DNA of 64,000 nt from Symbiodinium natans (GCA_905221605.1 CAJNDS010001924.1:641001-705000); one strand, 5' to 3'. Positions 31,307 through 42,765 are shown, numbered from the stretch's first letter. Notes: generated from the sequence alone by a model not told the origin. Made by a program: numbers and translations.

Positions 31307-31628
31307 CTGCCAAAAACTTGAAGGTCTTACGGGGTCTTGCGGTGTCTTGCAAGCCAAGTCGGGGCTGGCCGGGCTGGCGAATGCATTTTCATCCTCCGGG
31401 GCCTCTGGGCGCTGGGATGCGCTGGGGCTTTGGATTGCCGAGAGGTGCCCCGAAGGCCTCTGGCGCTGCTGGTTGCTTTAGGACTTGGTGCCCGGTTTCG
31501 TACCTGTGGACGTGTGAGTCAAGCACAGGGAGCCTGCCAAAGGCAAACCGAAATAGCTACGAGGGACAAAAAACTTGACTTGACAAACCCTCATTCCACA
31601 GCTCTTGTGTCAAAGTCCCTTCTCTCAC

Positions 31629-31683
31629 CTTTCTGGCAAGCGGCAGCTTCGTCCGCCGGCTCTTCCTCCTCTTCCTCCTGTTC
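31629..31683 (-). CDS. Acidic exon EQEEEEEEPADEAAACQK
   Basis: Strong splice sites: acceptor GGGCTGCAG|GAA and donor AAAG|GTGAGA. It encodes EQEEEEEEPADEAAACQK. It belongs to the series of acidic/lysine-rich micro-exons that runs up to 53.1 kb. Confidence 0.72.
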
Positions 31684-32016
31684 CTGCAGCCCAACTCATC
31701 TTCTGAATTTTGAGGCGCTCTCCAACTTGAGTTCCAAATAACCAATGCGACGCCCACATGAACGCGGAGTGGGCATGCAAGGCATGAGGTTTGGAGCTTG
31801 CTGCCCCCCAGACGCCTGAAACACCCGTCGCAGGGGTTTCTGAAGACAGTCGGATGAAGCAACGCAGGTATGGATTCCGCCTTTGGGTTCAGGCTTTAGT
31901 TGTTCCCTAGCAACGAAAGAAATCCCGAAACGTGGCCTCAACCAACAGGGTGTGGATTTCTGGGGCTTGTCCAGGGGTTTGGAGTTCGATGCAGAACGCC
32001 CGGCAAACAGCCAAAC

Positions 32017-32093
32017 AGCCAAAAGCGCTTCCGCTTCCTCCTCTGTGTCGACCTCCAGGTCCTCGGCTGGCAGCTTTTCGGCCCGCACCCAGA
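32017..32093 (-). CDS. Acidic exon (KLPAEDLEVDTEEEAEALLA)
   Basis: It encodes WVRAEKLPAEDLEVDTEEEA then EALLA, ending in phase 0 before GTTTGG. The acceptor CACAGAG|TC is a guess because the frame stays open upstream. It may form a helix, and differs from the pure repeats by its hydrophobic residues. Confidence 0.6.
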
Positions 32094-32201
32094 CTCTGTG
32101 TGCTATGCAGCTGGCCAGGTTGTGAAATCTCGTGAATCCTGGTCGTGTGGCAGGTGAAACTGCACGCGTTCGCCTGTTTCAGGATCTGAGGCAGTTACTA
32201 G

Positions 32202-32274
32202 GCCTAAACCCTCAACCCTAAACCCTAAACCCTAAACCCTAAACCCTAAACCCTAAACCCTAAACCCTAAACCC
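32202..32274. repeat. CCCTAAA array
   Basis: About ten units. Confidence 0.97.
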
Positions 32275-32689
32275 CAATCCCTGACCCTCTGTGCAGTTCA
32301 GCTGCGTCCCATTCGCTAGGATCGAACTCCATTGTCTCCTGGAGGGCTCTCGTGTTTAAGGCTTAGGGGCTTCTGTGGGAGCTCAATATTAGTTGAATGC
32401 AACCCTCAAGCTAGCAACAGTGGAGTCTGACTTTGACTTGTCTGACTTGTTTTTTGGTGTACATTTGCATGAAAAAAACATAGTTATCTCGTGTACCATC
32501 GGGTAACACTGGAACGGAGATAATGCTCGCTTGTCGGTCGCTTTGCGGCTGAGGGGGCCAACACCGGACTTGGGCTAGGTCAGGACAACTCCGAAGTTGT
32601 TTGTGCTCATGCTCACTTTCGGGCTGGGTCAGGAATCGTGATGCTCAGGGTGGAGTCACTTTTTGTGCCGGAGTAAAGATCATGCTGAA

Positions 32690-33300
32690 GTGGCTGATGC
32701 TCATGATGCTCGTGGTCGAGTCGCCTTGTTGTCCGGGTCAGGATAATGCTGGAGCGACCGATGCTCATAATGCTCGCGGTCGGACTCAACTATGGAGCGG
32801 CTGATGCTCATGATGCTCGCCGTCGAGTCGGTGGGTCAGGGCAACGCTGCAGAGACTGAGGATCATGATCTTCGCCTGGGTCACCTTTGGGCTCCATCAT
32901 TTAAAATTTAGATCAACACCGGAGCAGCTGATGCTCATGATGATTGTCGAGTCCCCTGTGGTTCTGGGTCTGGATAACACTGGAGCGGTCCGTACTGATG
33001 CTCATGTTGCTCGTGGTCTCAGCGCGTCAAAGGCCAACATCGGAGCCGCTGACGCTCATGATGCTTGCGGACAAGTTGTATCTTTCGGCTGTGTCAGGAC
33101 TACGCTGGAGTGGCTGATGCTCATGATTCCCACTGTCGGGTCGCCATTGAACTGCGTCACCGGCGCGGATGAGGCTCATGATGCTCGCTCTCGAGTCGCC
33201 TTGTTGGCTGGGTCAGGATAATGCTCAGCGACTGATGCTCATGATGCTCGTGCTAGGACGCAGCGCTGGAGCGGCTAAAGCTGATGATGCTCGCTGTCGA
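32690..33300. repeat. Degenerate minisatellite with GCTGATGCTCATGATGCTCG
   Basis: About ten copies of GATGCTCATGATGCTCG(T/C)GGTCGAGTCGCC and GGGTCAG(G)ATAATGCTGGAGCG, at irregular spacing of 40-130 bp. Open frames across it are artefacts of the repeat. Confidence 0.88.
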
Positions 33301-33402
33301 GACCAGAAAAGACAGAAAACCTTCATCCCCAATTTGCCCAACAAGCATCGTAAACCTCCGCACCAAACCCAAGGTCATCCAAGACCCTTGCGGCCCTTGC
33401 GC

Positions 33403-33474
33403 CTGCGGGGCGCTGCGCCGGGGCGCATCTGAGCCCCGAAAGCCGGCGAGTTCGCCGACCTCGGCCTCATCGTC
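33403..33474 (-). CDS. Exon DDEAEVGELAGFRGSD...
   Basis: It is exactly 72 nt, phase 0. The acceptor is GAGCCCCAG|GAC; the donor is GC (CAG|GCGCAA). It encodes DDEAEVGELAGFRGSDAPRR then SAPQ. It sits directly beside the 32.7-33.3 kb minisatellite, which lies in the following intron. Confidence 0.65.
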
Positions 33475-33603
33475 CTGGGGCTCAAGGGGTCACAAGTCTC
33501 GTGTCTTGGTTTCAAAGGTCCGTTGAGAGTAGCAGGTTCGGTTTAGCCATGGGGCTACTCGGAATGACAGTGATTGAACAGGGATTGAGGTCGCGTTTCG
33601 GAC

Positions 33604-33689
33604 TGTTGGTTCCCGTCCTCGCCGAACAAATCTTCGAACACGCGGTCGCCGTAGTTCTCGGAGGTCCCGCCGACATTTCCAGCACCCTC
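33604..33689 (-). CDS. Exon with folded-looking acidic text (YGDRVFEDLFGEDG)
   Basis: It encodes EGAGNVGGTSENYGDRVFED then LFGEDGNQ. The acceptor is GGCGAG|GAG and the donor CA|GTCCGA. It has aromatic residues and no repeats, unlike most exons of the series. No family is recognised. Confidence 0.62.
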
Positions 33690-33699
33690 CTCGCCTGTT

Positions 33700-34876
33700 T
33701 AGGGAGTAAGTTTCGCTGAAGCTTAGGGTTTAAGGGGCGAAAAAGGGATATGGGCCTCTCAGGTGCATTTCAAGTACAGCCGGTTCACGACTACAAACAG
33801 TTTCTGCAGTGCCCCCGCTGCCGTGGGGCAAGTAACCAGCAACCGTCTTAGGAGATGGTTTGGGGGATGCAGGGGGGATGCCTCAATACCCACATGCCTT
33901 ACCAGGAACTTCGTTTGGGCTGAAGGTGTGGAAAGCCCCATCCTAGAACCCCAAGCCCCCCCCCCCCCCCAACTCTTCTAATAGCCTTGATCGCTGCTCA
34001 TGCCTGTTAGTCATTTAAAATCCCCGCCTGTCTGCGCCGCACGCGGGAGGCGGTTGCCAGTGCTTCTCCTGGCGCCACGTGTATGTTGCTCCATGCGTTG
34101 CAACTTCTTTCTCCCTTTCAAAGCGAACCTTACTTAGCTTTAACTCTTTTGGGGGTGCACATGTCGTCTCGCCATGTCACCCGTCAGAGTCGGGTTGAGG
34201 TTGTGCCGCTGACACCAACCGCACTGTCTTCTCAGCCAGTATCATATAAAATCCTCTAGCGGTTTGGGCGTTGTGTCCTTTTAGGGCTTAAGGTTTGCCA
34301 CATCTCCCCTTTCATGGTTTAGGGATTGCCGCCCAATACTCCTTTTTAGGGGTTTGGGCTTGCCATCCAACATCTCCATTCAGGAATAGGTTTGCCACCT
34401 TTTCCTTTTAGGGCAATTGGGTGGACTCCAAAGTGACCCCTACAACACGTTTAACACTGTCAAAAACACCGTCGAACCCTAATCCCTAAACCCTAACCCC
34501 TATCAATGCACGAAGTCGACGCATCTAAGAGCCCCGCCCTGGGTGAAGGCAACCCGCCGTGTTTGAATGATCATGCGCATCCGAGAACTGTCAACTCTGG
34601 AGCTGTAGCCTACTACGTCCCAACCACGCACTCCCACTGTGAAAAATCTTCGGCTGCGCTTTATTTACTGTTGTGCCAGATTCTCAGCCATTTCCCAGGC
34701 TAACCCCGGTGGCCTCGGCCCAAAGCCGCCGAAACCTCGCAGCGTTTGGTCAGATTCTCAAGGAAGTAAGCAGTGCTAGGAAGTTAGGAAAGATTGGGGT
34801 TGGGTTGCTTTTCAAGGGTTCAGATTGAGGGCAAGTATATTGGAGTCAAAACTCTAAATCTGACGACCAATAACCA
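33700..34876. other. No supported gene
   Basis: It holds short fragments of GGTTTAGGG/AGGGTTTGGG between 34270 and 34420, a C run at 33958-33970, and nothing coding that I can support. Confidence 0.45.
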
Positions 34877-34889
34877 TTAGAACAATAGA

Positions 34890-35460
34890 TCAAAAACCGC
34901 CGACGAAGTGGGCCTCTTCACTTGGAAGCGAGAAACGCATGGGCGCACCCCCCCCGTTCTTGTCCGCACTCTCTCTTCTGAACCGAAACTGGGTCGTGGG
35001 GTGCATCCCCTTCTTGTCTCCCTCGTCTCCGACAGGGCCCAAAACCAGGTGCCCTTGCTCTTGTGTCTTTTTCTGGATCTCCCTGATGTCTTGTCTCCCT
35101 TTTTTGCTTCTCTTCCGGTCCTTGTTCTTGTCTCCCTTCGGAACTGCCGATGATCGCAAGACCCCCCCCCCCCCGCCGCGGTTTTGGTCTCCCAGTTTGG
35201 TCGTCCTGGGGTATCATGAGCCAGGTCGTGGGATGCGCCCTTGTTCGAACCGAATTGCATCCCTTGGAAAAACCGGATCGTAGGATGCGCCGCTGTTCTT
35301 CCATCCGGCCTGCAACTGGAACCAAGTCACAAGAAGCTCCACTGTTCTGATCTCCTCCTTCGGAACCCAAACCTGTCCTTTGCGGGCGCCCTTGTTCTTG
35401 CATCCCTTCTTGCATTCCTTTGCACGGTAGTTGGGATGCTGAAACGTCTGGTGAAGGGCG
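34890..35460. repeat. Degenerate repeat with GAACAAGGGCGCATCC
   Basis: On the minus strand the motif GAACA(A/G)(G/C)GGCGCATCC(C/T)ACGA recurs with changes (for example near 35296 and 35244), along with CAAGAACAAGG. This explains the long open frames here. A C run lies at 35161-35174. Confidence 0.6.
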
Positions 35461-35469
35461 TTCTGCACA

Positions 35470-38431
35470 AGTTGGCACTTCTGCGCTTTCTGGGGCGAGC
35501 TTTCTGGTCCCCATATTGCTTGATCATGACTTGGTACCTCATCCAGGCTGCAAGCCATTGGTGGGAGGTCTGTTAGAGGAAAGATGGACAGAAGACCTGG
35601 CACTCACAAAAGAGTTTCAGGGCGCGAGCAGTTCGGATGCTTCATAACTTTATGAAGTCTGGTCGTTTTGGCGCGTTTACGATAGATGCCTCGGGCTGTC
35701 CAGCGCTGAGAAAGTGACTTGTTGTATTCTCAAGACACTGAACGCCCACCTGCACTGAGGAGTTTGGGACATGCGGCAGTGGGAACCAAGCGCAGCAGTT
35801 GCACCGAAAGGGGCACACACACCAGAAGCCGCGGACCTGAAATCCAAACCCGAAGACTCTTGATGACTCTTGAACCCTCTCAAGCCCGTGCAAACCTTAG
35901 CGACTTCCATGTCATTCGAGAAGCGCGGAACAAGGAAGCAAGGCTTTGCCACCAGAAGCAAAACCACGAGTGCGGGTATGGCTCTCCTGCTCAGAAAACT
36001 GAAGGCTGAAGAGAGACAGAAGTGAGAATTTCGGGCTTCTTTAAGTGGAAGTTTTTGGAGGTGAGAGTCAAGAGTTTAGAGTTTAGGGGCTCGGTGTCTT
36101 GGGGTTGGGGTTGGGTGTCTCGGGTGTAGTTCTGGAGGTCTTGTCTTTCTGCCATTGAGGTTTCTGACGGGTCTTCAGCGTGTTCGGGTTGTGCTTCAAG
36201 GGGTATTCGTCGCCTTGAGGTCTGTACGAGGCAAGTATTGCTTCTGATATATAATTCTTCCGCAGGCTATGAAACATACTGTGACGCAGGGGAGGAAGCA
36301 AGCCCGAAGTTGAAACCTTGTTCAGTCCGCGGCTCCGAATATTCAGTGTGCAGGGTTTTAGGATGTCAGGCCCACGGGTTTTCGGACCTTGAGGAGGAGA
36401 ACTTGAGGTTTCAAACAGCTTCAGTTGATTTGAAGTGCTAGCTCCCTGTCTCGAGGCTCGATGATAGGTACCCCGTCCGCGGGGTTTTCTATCTCTGTAT
36501 CTGGCCACAATCTCTTCGGAACGCCCTCAACTCTCTGCCCTAAACTGAACTGCTTGGCCCCCAAAGTTCAAAAGCGGCTTTGCGCGCAAGGTGCCCCGTG
36601 GTCCGAAGCTGCATTCCAGATGCCATCAGCGGGTCTCGAAGGACTGGACTGTTCGGTTTAAGTTGCAAGGTTGTCCAATTCTTTGATTTGGACTTCGCGT
36701 TGTTGGGGCATGTGGCTGGAGGCCGAGATGGCTTGGCTAAAGAGCACAACTAGGCTAACTAGGCTTTGTGTCTTAAACCCTAAACCCTAAACCCTAAACC
36801 CTTTGTAGGCTGTGCAGTTCGGGCTTGATGCTCTTAACAAGCTTTGGCGCACCAATGGCGCCTGGCCAGTTGCATGAACGTGCGCTGAATGCTGGGGATT
36901 TGCAGTTGTCTTCTCGGAGCTGCAGACTCGGAAAGGGGGTTCGAACCAAATAGCGGCGTTCAGCCCACCCACAAGCTACAGCTATGCGAGGCGGGTTGGT
37001 AGATGGTCAGGCAATACCATCAATACTCCGACGGTCAAACATTGCTAGCCTGTCTGCAAGTCCGAGCGGTCACGCCAGTGTCAAGCGAAAAGCAGCATGG
37101 AGCAAGCAATTTTTCCCCGAACTCTTCCTGTCCTAAACCCGAGCTTGCGGGCTGGGAGGTTTGTGGCTTGGGCTGGGTTTAGGGCACTCGATCAAACGAA
37201 AAACGCATACAGGGGAAGAAGTGGTTTGCGCTGGGGCTTCCAAGGCTTTGTTAAACCCGGAAGGGCGTTTGGGAGGGGATTTGAGCTGCTTCGAGTCGTT
37301 TTGAGTCTGCCGGCTGTGTCAGGTTTCTAAGCCTGGTCGTATGTAGCTGGGTGCCTGGCTCCAAGGTCTTGGAGAAGGCACGCAGCACGCGGGCTGACGG
37401 CTAATAAGAGCTGAAGGCTAGGGCTAGGACTTCTCTTGTGTGCTAAGGATGTTCAGGGTGGGGCTTGACGACAGTAAGGCCAGTGCGTCCGTCTCTTTTG
37501 CAACTACAGTACAGGCTGCGGAATGTAGTTACAGCGGTGCTCCTGACTCCCCATGACCACTAAACCGTCTCTTTGGCTTCCGAGCAAAACCATTTTGGGC
37601 TGTAGATTTAATCGTGTCAGGGTTTGTTTGAGGTTTCACGGCTGAAAGTTTGGGGTTTAGTCTCCACTGCCGTCCTTCGACAATGCCGACTCTTTTCTGA
37701 GGCTCGGAGCACGGGAGGGTGCTGGTAGCAAGCGCAGACGGCGAATGTTGGATAGGTTTCGCAATGTGAGGCTCCGAGATAAAAGGGCCATTTAAGGGTT
37801 CAGCGGTAGTGGTTGCATAAGGACCCTTGAGCTTTGCAAGCTCCAGACCACCCTACTAGTAAGCTCCAAAAGTCTCAACTACGCATGCATGCTCCTGTAT
37901 GATATACTCGTCAAGCTGCAAACCACTGAAGCCGCCGGCTTGAGCTCCCGCCCGGCTCCTACGTGAGGTGACGAGGCAAAACCCTCAGAGGTGCGATTCG
38001 GTCGCGGCTGACCAGAAGCTGCTGCGGCTAAGCAGGCTTAGCACCTCTGCAAGGAGAGCATGTCTGGCGTAAGCGGAGCTTGGGTGACACGTCATTAAAT
38101 GGATTTCAGCTGCTGTCTGCCTATCTACGCAGTAAGAGGTCCGCAATTGGGCTGATCAGCTGTGCTGGCTTTGAAGGTCCTAGGGCCGATGCGCGTGCAT
38201 TCAGAACCTGAGAAGTGGGAGCCTCAAACTATGCTTTTGGCGCCTAGGCCTGAAAACTCTTCAAACGTTATTTAAACATTTTGACCCTTACAAATGTCTG
38301 AAGCTAAAGAGAGCCAGGTTCGACCCATGTCCTTTGTTTCCGCCGGCTTACGGACCCTTTCTGCAGGCCACTCGCCACAAGTCGTCACTGAGCTCACAGG
38401 AGGCGTGCAGTCGAAAGCAAACGTCGGGCAG
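35470..38431. other. No supported gene; one short array at 36775-36801
   Basis: About 3 kb with no low-complexity or PPR exon that I recognise. It could be a long intron of the acidic gene. 36083-36508 is open on the minus strand but G/S/P-rich. Confidence 0.45.
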
Positions 38432-38455
38432 CTAGCTGCTGTCACTCTCGCTGTC
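38432..38455 (-). CDS. Micro-exon DSESDSS
   Basis: The acceptor is TCCGGCAG|GAC. It encodes DSESDSS, then TAG at 38434-38432. A GC donor at 38436 would avoid the stop. Acidic-serine clusters of this kind are casein-kinase-2 targets in Nopp140-like proteins (family knowledge, not shown here). Confidence 0.5.
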   Translation of the reverse strand, partial: DSESDSS

Positions 38456-38600
38456 CTGCCGGACAGTGGAAGCTACGGCCGGGTGTAGGTTTTGGGCATA
38501 GGAACAGTCATGCTTTCTACTGCATTCGCATCGTCTAACAGTAGCATCCAGTAACCCTTCGGCTACTTGCACTAAGGGAATAGAGGCCTGCTGATTCAAC

Positions 38601-38666
38601 TGCCCCTGCCTCGTCAGAATCACTTTCCTCTTTCTTTTTCTTCTTGTCTTTGCTTGGCTTCTTTTC
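38601..38666 (-). CDS. K/E/S-rich exon (EKKPSKDKKKKKEESDSDEA)
   Basis: It is exactly 66 nt, phase 0. The acceptor is CTGACAG|GAA and the donor GCA|GTTGAA. It encodes EKKPSKDKKKKKEESDSDEA then GA: a lysine tract followed by an acidic serine tract. Confidence 0.75.
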
Positions 38667-38814
38667 CTGTCAGGGCACTATGACATTCCGGGCAAAGCAA
38701 AGGATTCACGCTCATGAATCGCTTGCGCGCTGATAGGATCCAGGCAGCAGCAGAAACCGCTGGAATGAATTGTTCTGCAAAATCTTCGAATGCCGCTCCC
38801 CCCATCCTGCCCCC

Positions 38815-38905
38815 CGCCCTCGACCCTCGACGGCCTCCCCCCCCCCCCCCTGCCCCCCCCCCCCCCTCATTCCGCATACCCCCCACTCCCCCACCTTCTC
38901 CCCAC
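38815..38905. repeat. C-rich tract
   Basis: Several C runs of 9-14 with CCTCC interruptions produce proline-rich and glycine-rich open frames that are artefacts. Confidence 0.9.
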
Positions 38906-39077
38906 CCTCCCAAGAGCTGGCTTTCCTAGAAGTGGCGACCTTGCCTGGCCGCTGCCTTGGCCACGGGCCCCGGCCGAGGCGGGTCGCGTAGCGTTTAACG
39001 TAGAACTTCAATTTAAGAGAACTCTAAAGCCTCACAGCGACTCCCAGAACTCAAACCTGAACCCCAAAGTGCAAAGC

Positions 39078-39163
39078 CATCTCAGTGCTGGAGGCCTCTT
39101 TCTTGGACTTTTTGTCCTTTTTGCTTTTGGTGTTCTTGCTGTCTTTCTTATCCTTCTTGTCAC
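39078..39163 (-). CDS. Lysine-rich exon (DKKDKKDSKNTKSKKDKK)
   Basis: The acceptor is AGCTGAG|GT; a GC donor follows GAGATG. It encodes GDKKDKKDSKNTKSKKDKK then SKKEASSTEM. Strong K/D/S bias against many third-position choices shows coding constraint. Confidence 0.7.
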
Positions 39164-39735
39164 CTCAGCTTCGGATGCAAGGCTGGTTGATGTCGGGGCT
39201 TCTCAGTTGGGGCTTGGGGCCGCGAACGTAACTCGCTCTTAGGGACATGCCGGGCATTTCCAAGCCTCCCAAAACAAAACAGAACTAGTCTTGAAGACAG
39301 AAAGAAAAACCAGCTAGCTCACGGCTGACTGCGCAAAGTCGTCTTGCTTTATCCGACCTAAAGAGCCCAAGTGTTTCGGTCATACTGCTCCCTTCAACAC
39401 AGGGGCGATGCTGAAGGCTGCGTCTGAAGCTGCAAAACATGCCGAAGGGTTTACAAGCTGCTTGGGCCATGAAAACTCGCATTGCCATGGGCATCCACAG
39501 AACACCCAGCAGGTTAAGCCTCAACCCTAAGCCCTTATGCCAAAAAGCCTGAAGCCTGTTCACTCGAAGCTCGCTTGGACTGTTCGGTCTCGATTGATGG
39601 GCAACCCGAAAGCCGCGATTGCTGTGAAACTACGCTGCGCAGCAGCACAACACACTCCCAAAACCCTACCCTAAACCCGAAACCCTAAACCCTAAACAAT
39701 TCGGGGCTTCACAAGTTGGCTGCGTTCAAGGTGGC

Positions 39736-39794
39736 CTTTTTTCGCCTCTTTTGCAGACTTCTTGTTCTTTGCTTTCGCCTCGAGCAACTTGGAG
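39736..39794 (-). CDS. Lysine/alanine exon (LLEAKAKNKKSAKEAKK)
   Basis: The acceptor is CTAAGCAG|C and the donor is GC (AAAAG|GCCACC). It encodes SKLLEAKAKNKKSAKEAKK. The large telomere-type array 39804-39938 begins about 10 bp upstream of this exon. Confidence 0.65.
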
Positions 39795-39803
39795 CTGCTT
39801 AGA

Positions 39804-39938
39804 GTTTAGGGTTTAGGGTTTAGGGTTTAGGGTTTAGGGTTTAGGGTTTAGGGTTTAGGGTTTAGGGTTTAGGGTTTAGGGTTTAGGGTTTAGGGTTTAG
39901 GGTTTAGGGTTTAGGGTTTAGGGTTTAGGGTTTAGGGA
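39804..39938. repeat. TTTAGGG array, about 19 perfect units
   Basis: Almost no variants, so recently expanded. It lies 10 bp from the exon 39736-39794. A short opposite array is at 39665-39698. Confidence 0.98.
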
Positions 39939-40375
39939 TCGGGACGGCATCTTCTCTGAAGTTGGCCATAGGAAGTACACTCGTTCAAGCCCCATCGACA
40001 TTGCTTGTTTGTGTTGAAGCGCGCGAAGCGCAAAAAGGCGCCTAAACCCTAAACCTGAAACTTAAACCCTAAATCCAGGTTCTCCTAGCCCTGCAATTTC
40101 TCAAAATGGCTCAAACTCTCCATGGGCGCTTCATTCATAAACTCTCCACACCCGCTTGAAACAGATATTTCCTCAAGCTCTGCTTCCTCGCCCCCCACAC
40201 TTCCACTGCAAGACCCGAGAAGGATATTGTCTCAAGCAAGGCTGGGTATCAAGAAGCAGGCAAAGAAAAGGACAATTCGGGTTCGAGCTTAGGGTTAGAG
40301 AGCTTGCACCCACCAGCCGAACCTTAGAGCTATCCTACTCCCAGCTGCTGGGCCCTCCCGTCCCGTATATTGCAC

Positions 40376-40417
40376 GGCAGAAGCCTCCGACTCATCCGAG
40401 TCGGAATCCGATGACTC
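40376..40417 (-). CDS. Acidic-serine exon ESSDSDSDESEASA
   Basis: It is exactly 42 nt, phase 0. The acceptor is CGAATCAG|GAG and the donor GCC|GTGCAA. It encodes ESSDSDSDESEASA. Confidence 0.75.
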
Positions 40418-40640
40418 CTGATTCGGTGCTTAAGGTGAGGTTGCGGAGTATGCCGTGTGTTCAGCACGTTTGGGCCGTAGCATGTGAGCGTGCTGAGTGT
40501 TAGATGCATGTCGAGAACACTGCGCTCCGACACTCCAATCCCCGATCCCCGTTCTTGGCTGCCTCCGAGACTTGAGGTTTATTGGGTCCTGGACTAAGGA
40601 GTTGTGGCCATGGTCTCTTTTGGGTATTCAGCATCTACAA

Positions 40641-40671
40641 CAGACAGACAGACAGACAGACAGACAAACGA
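40641..40671. repeat. (CAGA)n microsatellite
   Basis: Seven to eight units of CAGA. Confidence 0.95.
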
Positions 40672-40817
40672 ACAGACGGGCAAGCGTTAACATCAAATTT
40701 GAGCGTGTAGGGTCAGCATGCCCTGGAGGTCTATGTCTCAAAGCAGGGCCCTCAACCTGAAGACCACAATCAACTCCACAGTCCCAGCCACTAGACCAAA
40801 CACCCGAATTGTAACAC

Positions 40818-40874
40818 ATCCTCGGCATCGTCGTTGTCGTCGTCATCGTCATCGTCATCCTCCTCGCTCCCATC
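40818..40874 (-). CDS. Polyaspartate exon (DGSEEDDDDDDDDNDDAED)
   Basis: It is exactly 57 nt, phase 0. The acceptor is TGTTGAG|GAT and the donor GAT|GTGTTA. It encodes DGSEEDDDDDDDDNDDAED. Confidence 0.72.
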
Positions 40875-41513
40875 CTCAACAGCTCCAGTCGCCCAAAGTT
40901 TAGGATTTAGGACTCAGCAGTCGGGGTGTACATATTGTGTTCTTAGAAAAACGTTTCTCATTTTTGCTGGATCATTCACGATACCTCAGCAATCCAAGAA
41001 TGTAGTCGTTGTGGGCTGACAGTATACTGCGGGAAAGGAAGGCGAATGCAGGGCAACGAGGAAGATAGCGGATCAGGGGTGTAGACCAAGAGTCAGGAGA
41101 AGAGACTAAAGACGATTCCAGTGTGCCAAGACTTGTTGGAACATCTCGTTCTACTTGCCGAGACGTGCGTTCTTCTACATCACAGAGCCCAAGACGGCTC
41201 CAGCAGCAACGGTTGCATGCGCGAGTAACAAGCTGCGCATATACCGATAGCACAGCTGTGAACCCGAATGAAATTTCGAAAGTAACAGGCACTGCTGAGG
41301 GGAAACCTCTTCAGAACTTGAGGCTGCAGGCCCAGGAATTCGGCAAAACAGTAACCTGAGGAAGGGCACCTCTCTGCAGAAGATCTCAGACAAACCAAAC
41401 TTCAACAGTTCAGTCCGAGGCCGACTGCACACGCTTGCTAAGGCTCCACATTGCCGTACTGGTAGAAGTCTTCGATCAAGCGCTTGCAAGAAGAAAGTTG
41501 GGCATTCGCCACC

Positions 41514-41570
41514 CTACACCCTAAACCCTAAACCCTAGACCCTAAACCCTAAACCCCAAACCCTAAACCC
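41514..41570. repeat. CCCTAAA array
   Basis: Eight units with CCCTAGA and CCCCAAA variants, about 40 bp downstream of the exon 41609-41659. Confidence 0.95.
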
Positions 41571-41608
41571 CCCCAAAAAAATTGCAGATTGTCTGTGCAA
41601 GCTTCGAC

Positions 41609-41659
41609 ATCCCTGTCGGAGTCGTCGGAGTCGTCCGAGTCTGCTTTCTTGGCCGGAGC
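41609..41659 (-). CDS. Nopp140-like exon APAKKADSDDSDDSDRD
   Basis: It is exactly 51 nt, phase 0. The acceptor is AATGTCAG|GCT and the donor GAT|GTCGAA. It encodes APAKKADSDDSDDSDRD. The PAKKA lead into an acidic-serine block is the arrangement of Nopp140/NOLC1 repeats. Confidence 0.75.
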
Positions 41660-41684
41660 CTGACATTCTTCGGCTTGCAAGACA

Positions 41685-41850
41685 TTTTTATTATTAGTAT
41701 GATTATTTCTATTATTACTATTACTATATTGCTAGTATTATTACTATAATTATGCTTATTTTTCTTACTTTTATTTTTCTTACCATTATTATTATTACTA
41801 TTCTTATTACGATTAGTATTATTACTACTAATATTTATTCTTTGTTTTTT
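41685..41850. repeat. Degenerate ATT microsatellite
   Basis: TTATTACTATT-type text, in the intron just upstream of the exon 41609-41659. Confidence 0.88.
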
Positions 41851-42188
41851 TATACTTGTGCACCTTTGACACAAGGTCGTGCTGACAGGTCCCAAAGGTC
41901 CATGCGCAAGCCTCAAAAACTCACAAACCTTTGAGCAGAGAGCTCGGCTGGCAGTTCGAGTCAGGTTGCACGTTTTGGGGGTTCTGGGCTGAAGATTGCA
42001 TTCGGACGAGGCCACAGGGTGTAGAATGTGGGGCCATGCATCCGGCGCACCACTGGGGCCCACCCCCTGACATAAGATTCTATGAGAGATTGTCTATATG
42101 ACGAGGCCTCAACACATGCCACGTGGATGAGCATCAGCCAGTTGAAGGCGAAGCCTTCAATCCTGCTGCCTTAAGTTCCACAACATAC

Positions 42189-42280
42189 CTGAGCAACAAC
42201 CCGCGCTCCGCCTTGGAGCTCTTGGCGGCCTTTGATGACTTGCTCTTGTTCTTGTCCTCCTCCTCATCATCGTCATCGTC
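42189..42280 (-). CDS. Acidic/lysine exon (DDDDDEEEDKNKSKSSKAAK)
   Basis: Clear splice sites: acceptor GTACCAG|GAC and donor CTCAG|GTATGT. It encodes DDDDDEEEDKNKSKSSKAAK then SSKAERGLLLR. It ends in phase 2, while the next recognised exon (41659) needs phase 0, so one exon is probably missed between them. Confidence 0.78.
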
Positions 42281-42364
42281 CTGGTACCAAGAACGAGAGG
42301 AGAAGACGAGTGGTCAGAGCCGGCTGCATTTCTCCTGTGGTGGGTGGTCTGTACGGGGAATAGG

Positions 42365-42440
42365 GGTGTGGGGGGGGGGGGGGAGTGTTTTGGGCGGGGG
42401 GGTGGGGCAGAGGGGGCGGGTTGGGACAGAGGCGCGAGGT
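42365..42440. repeat. G-rich tract
   Basis: G14 and several shorter G runs give glycine-rich and proline-rich frames. Confidence 0.9.
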
Positions 42441-42678
42441 TGAGGGAGGCGGAGGGGAGTGCGGTGACTGGACCACAGGGAGGGAGCCCGCCGCATCATC
42501 CCGACCTAGGGAAGAACGCCGCAGCTGGAAAAAGAAGATGCATGAAGTATGTCGCCACACCTCCGTCACTTCATGGATCCTAACGCCCAATACCCCAGCG
42601 CGCTAAACACCGATGCTTTTCTGCTCTCTTTCCTTTCGACATCCTTCAGCCCCTGAGATCTAAACAAATCACAAACGG

Positions 42679-42765
42679 TGTTTTCCGAAAATAAGGGACT
42701 CCTAATATAAGACCCCCAAATAGCAGGATCCCCTTATAATGAGGACCCCAATCAACCCCCAAATT
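42679..42765. mobile_element. MITE-like element (family 2), partial
   Basis: CGAAAATAAGGGACTCCTAA, GACCCCCAAATAGCAGGATC and CCCTTATAATGAGGACCCCA match the full copy at 62983 position by position. Confidence 0.72.

Noticed and set aside
30958-31578. 206-codon plus-strand frame
   Set aside because: Arg/Pro/Gly-rich without motif, start context or splice sites, in GC-rich sequence; the minus strand carries a better short exon at 31274-31306.
34877-35514. 198-codon minus-strand frame rich in EQG/RTR
   Set aside because: Explained by a degenerate repeat; three overlapping frames are equally open.
38714-39242. Proline-rich plus-strand and glycine-rich minus-strand frames
   Set aside because: Caused by C runs at 38815-38905.
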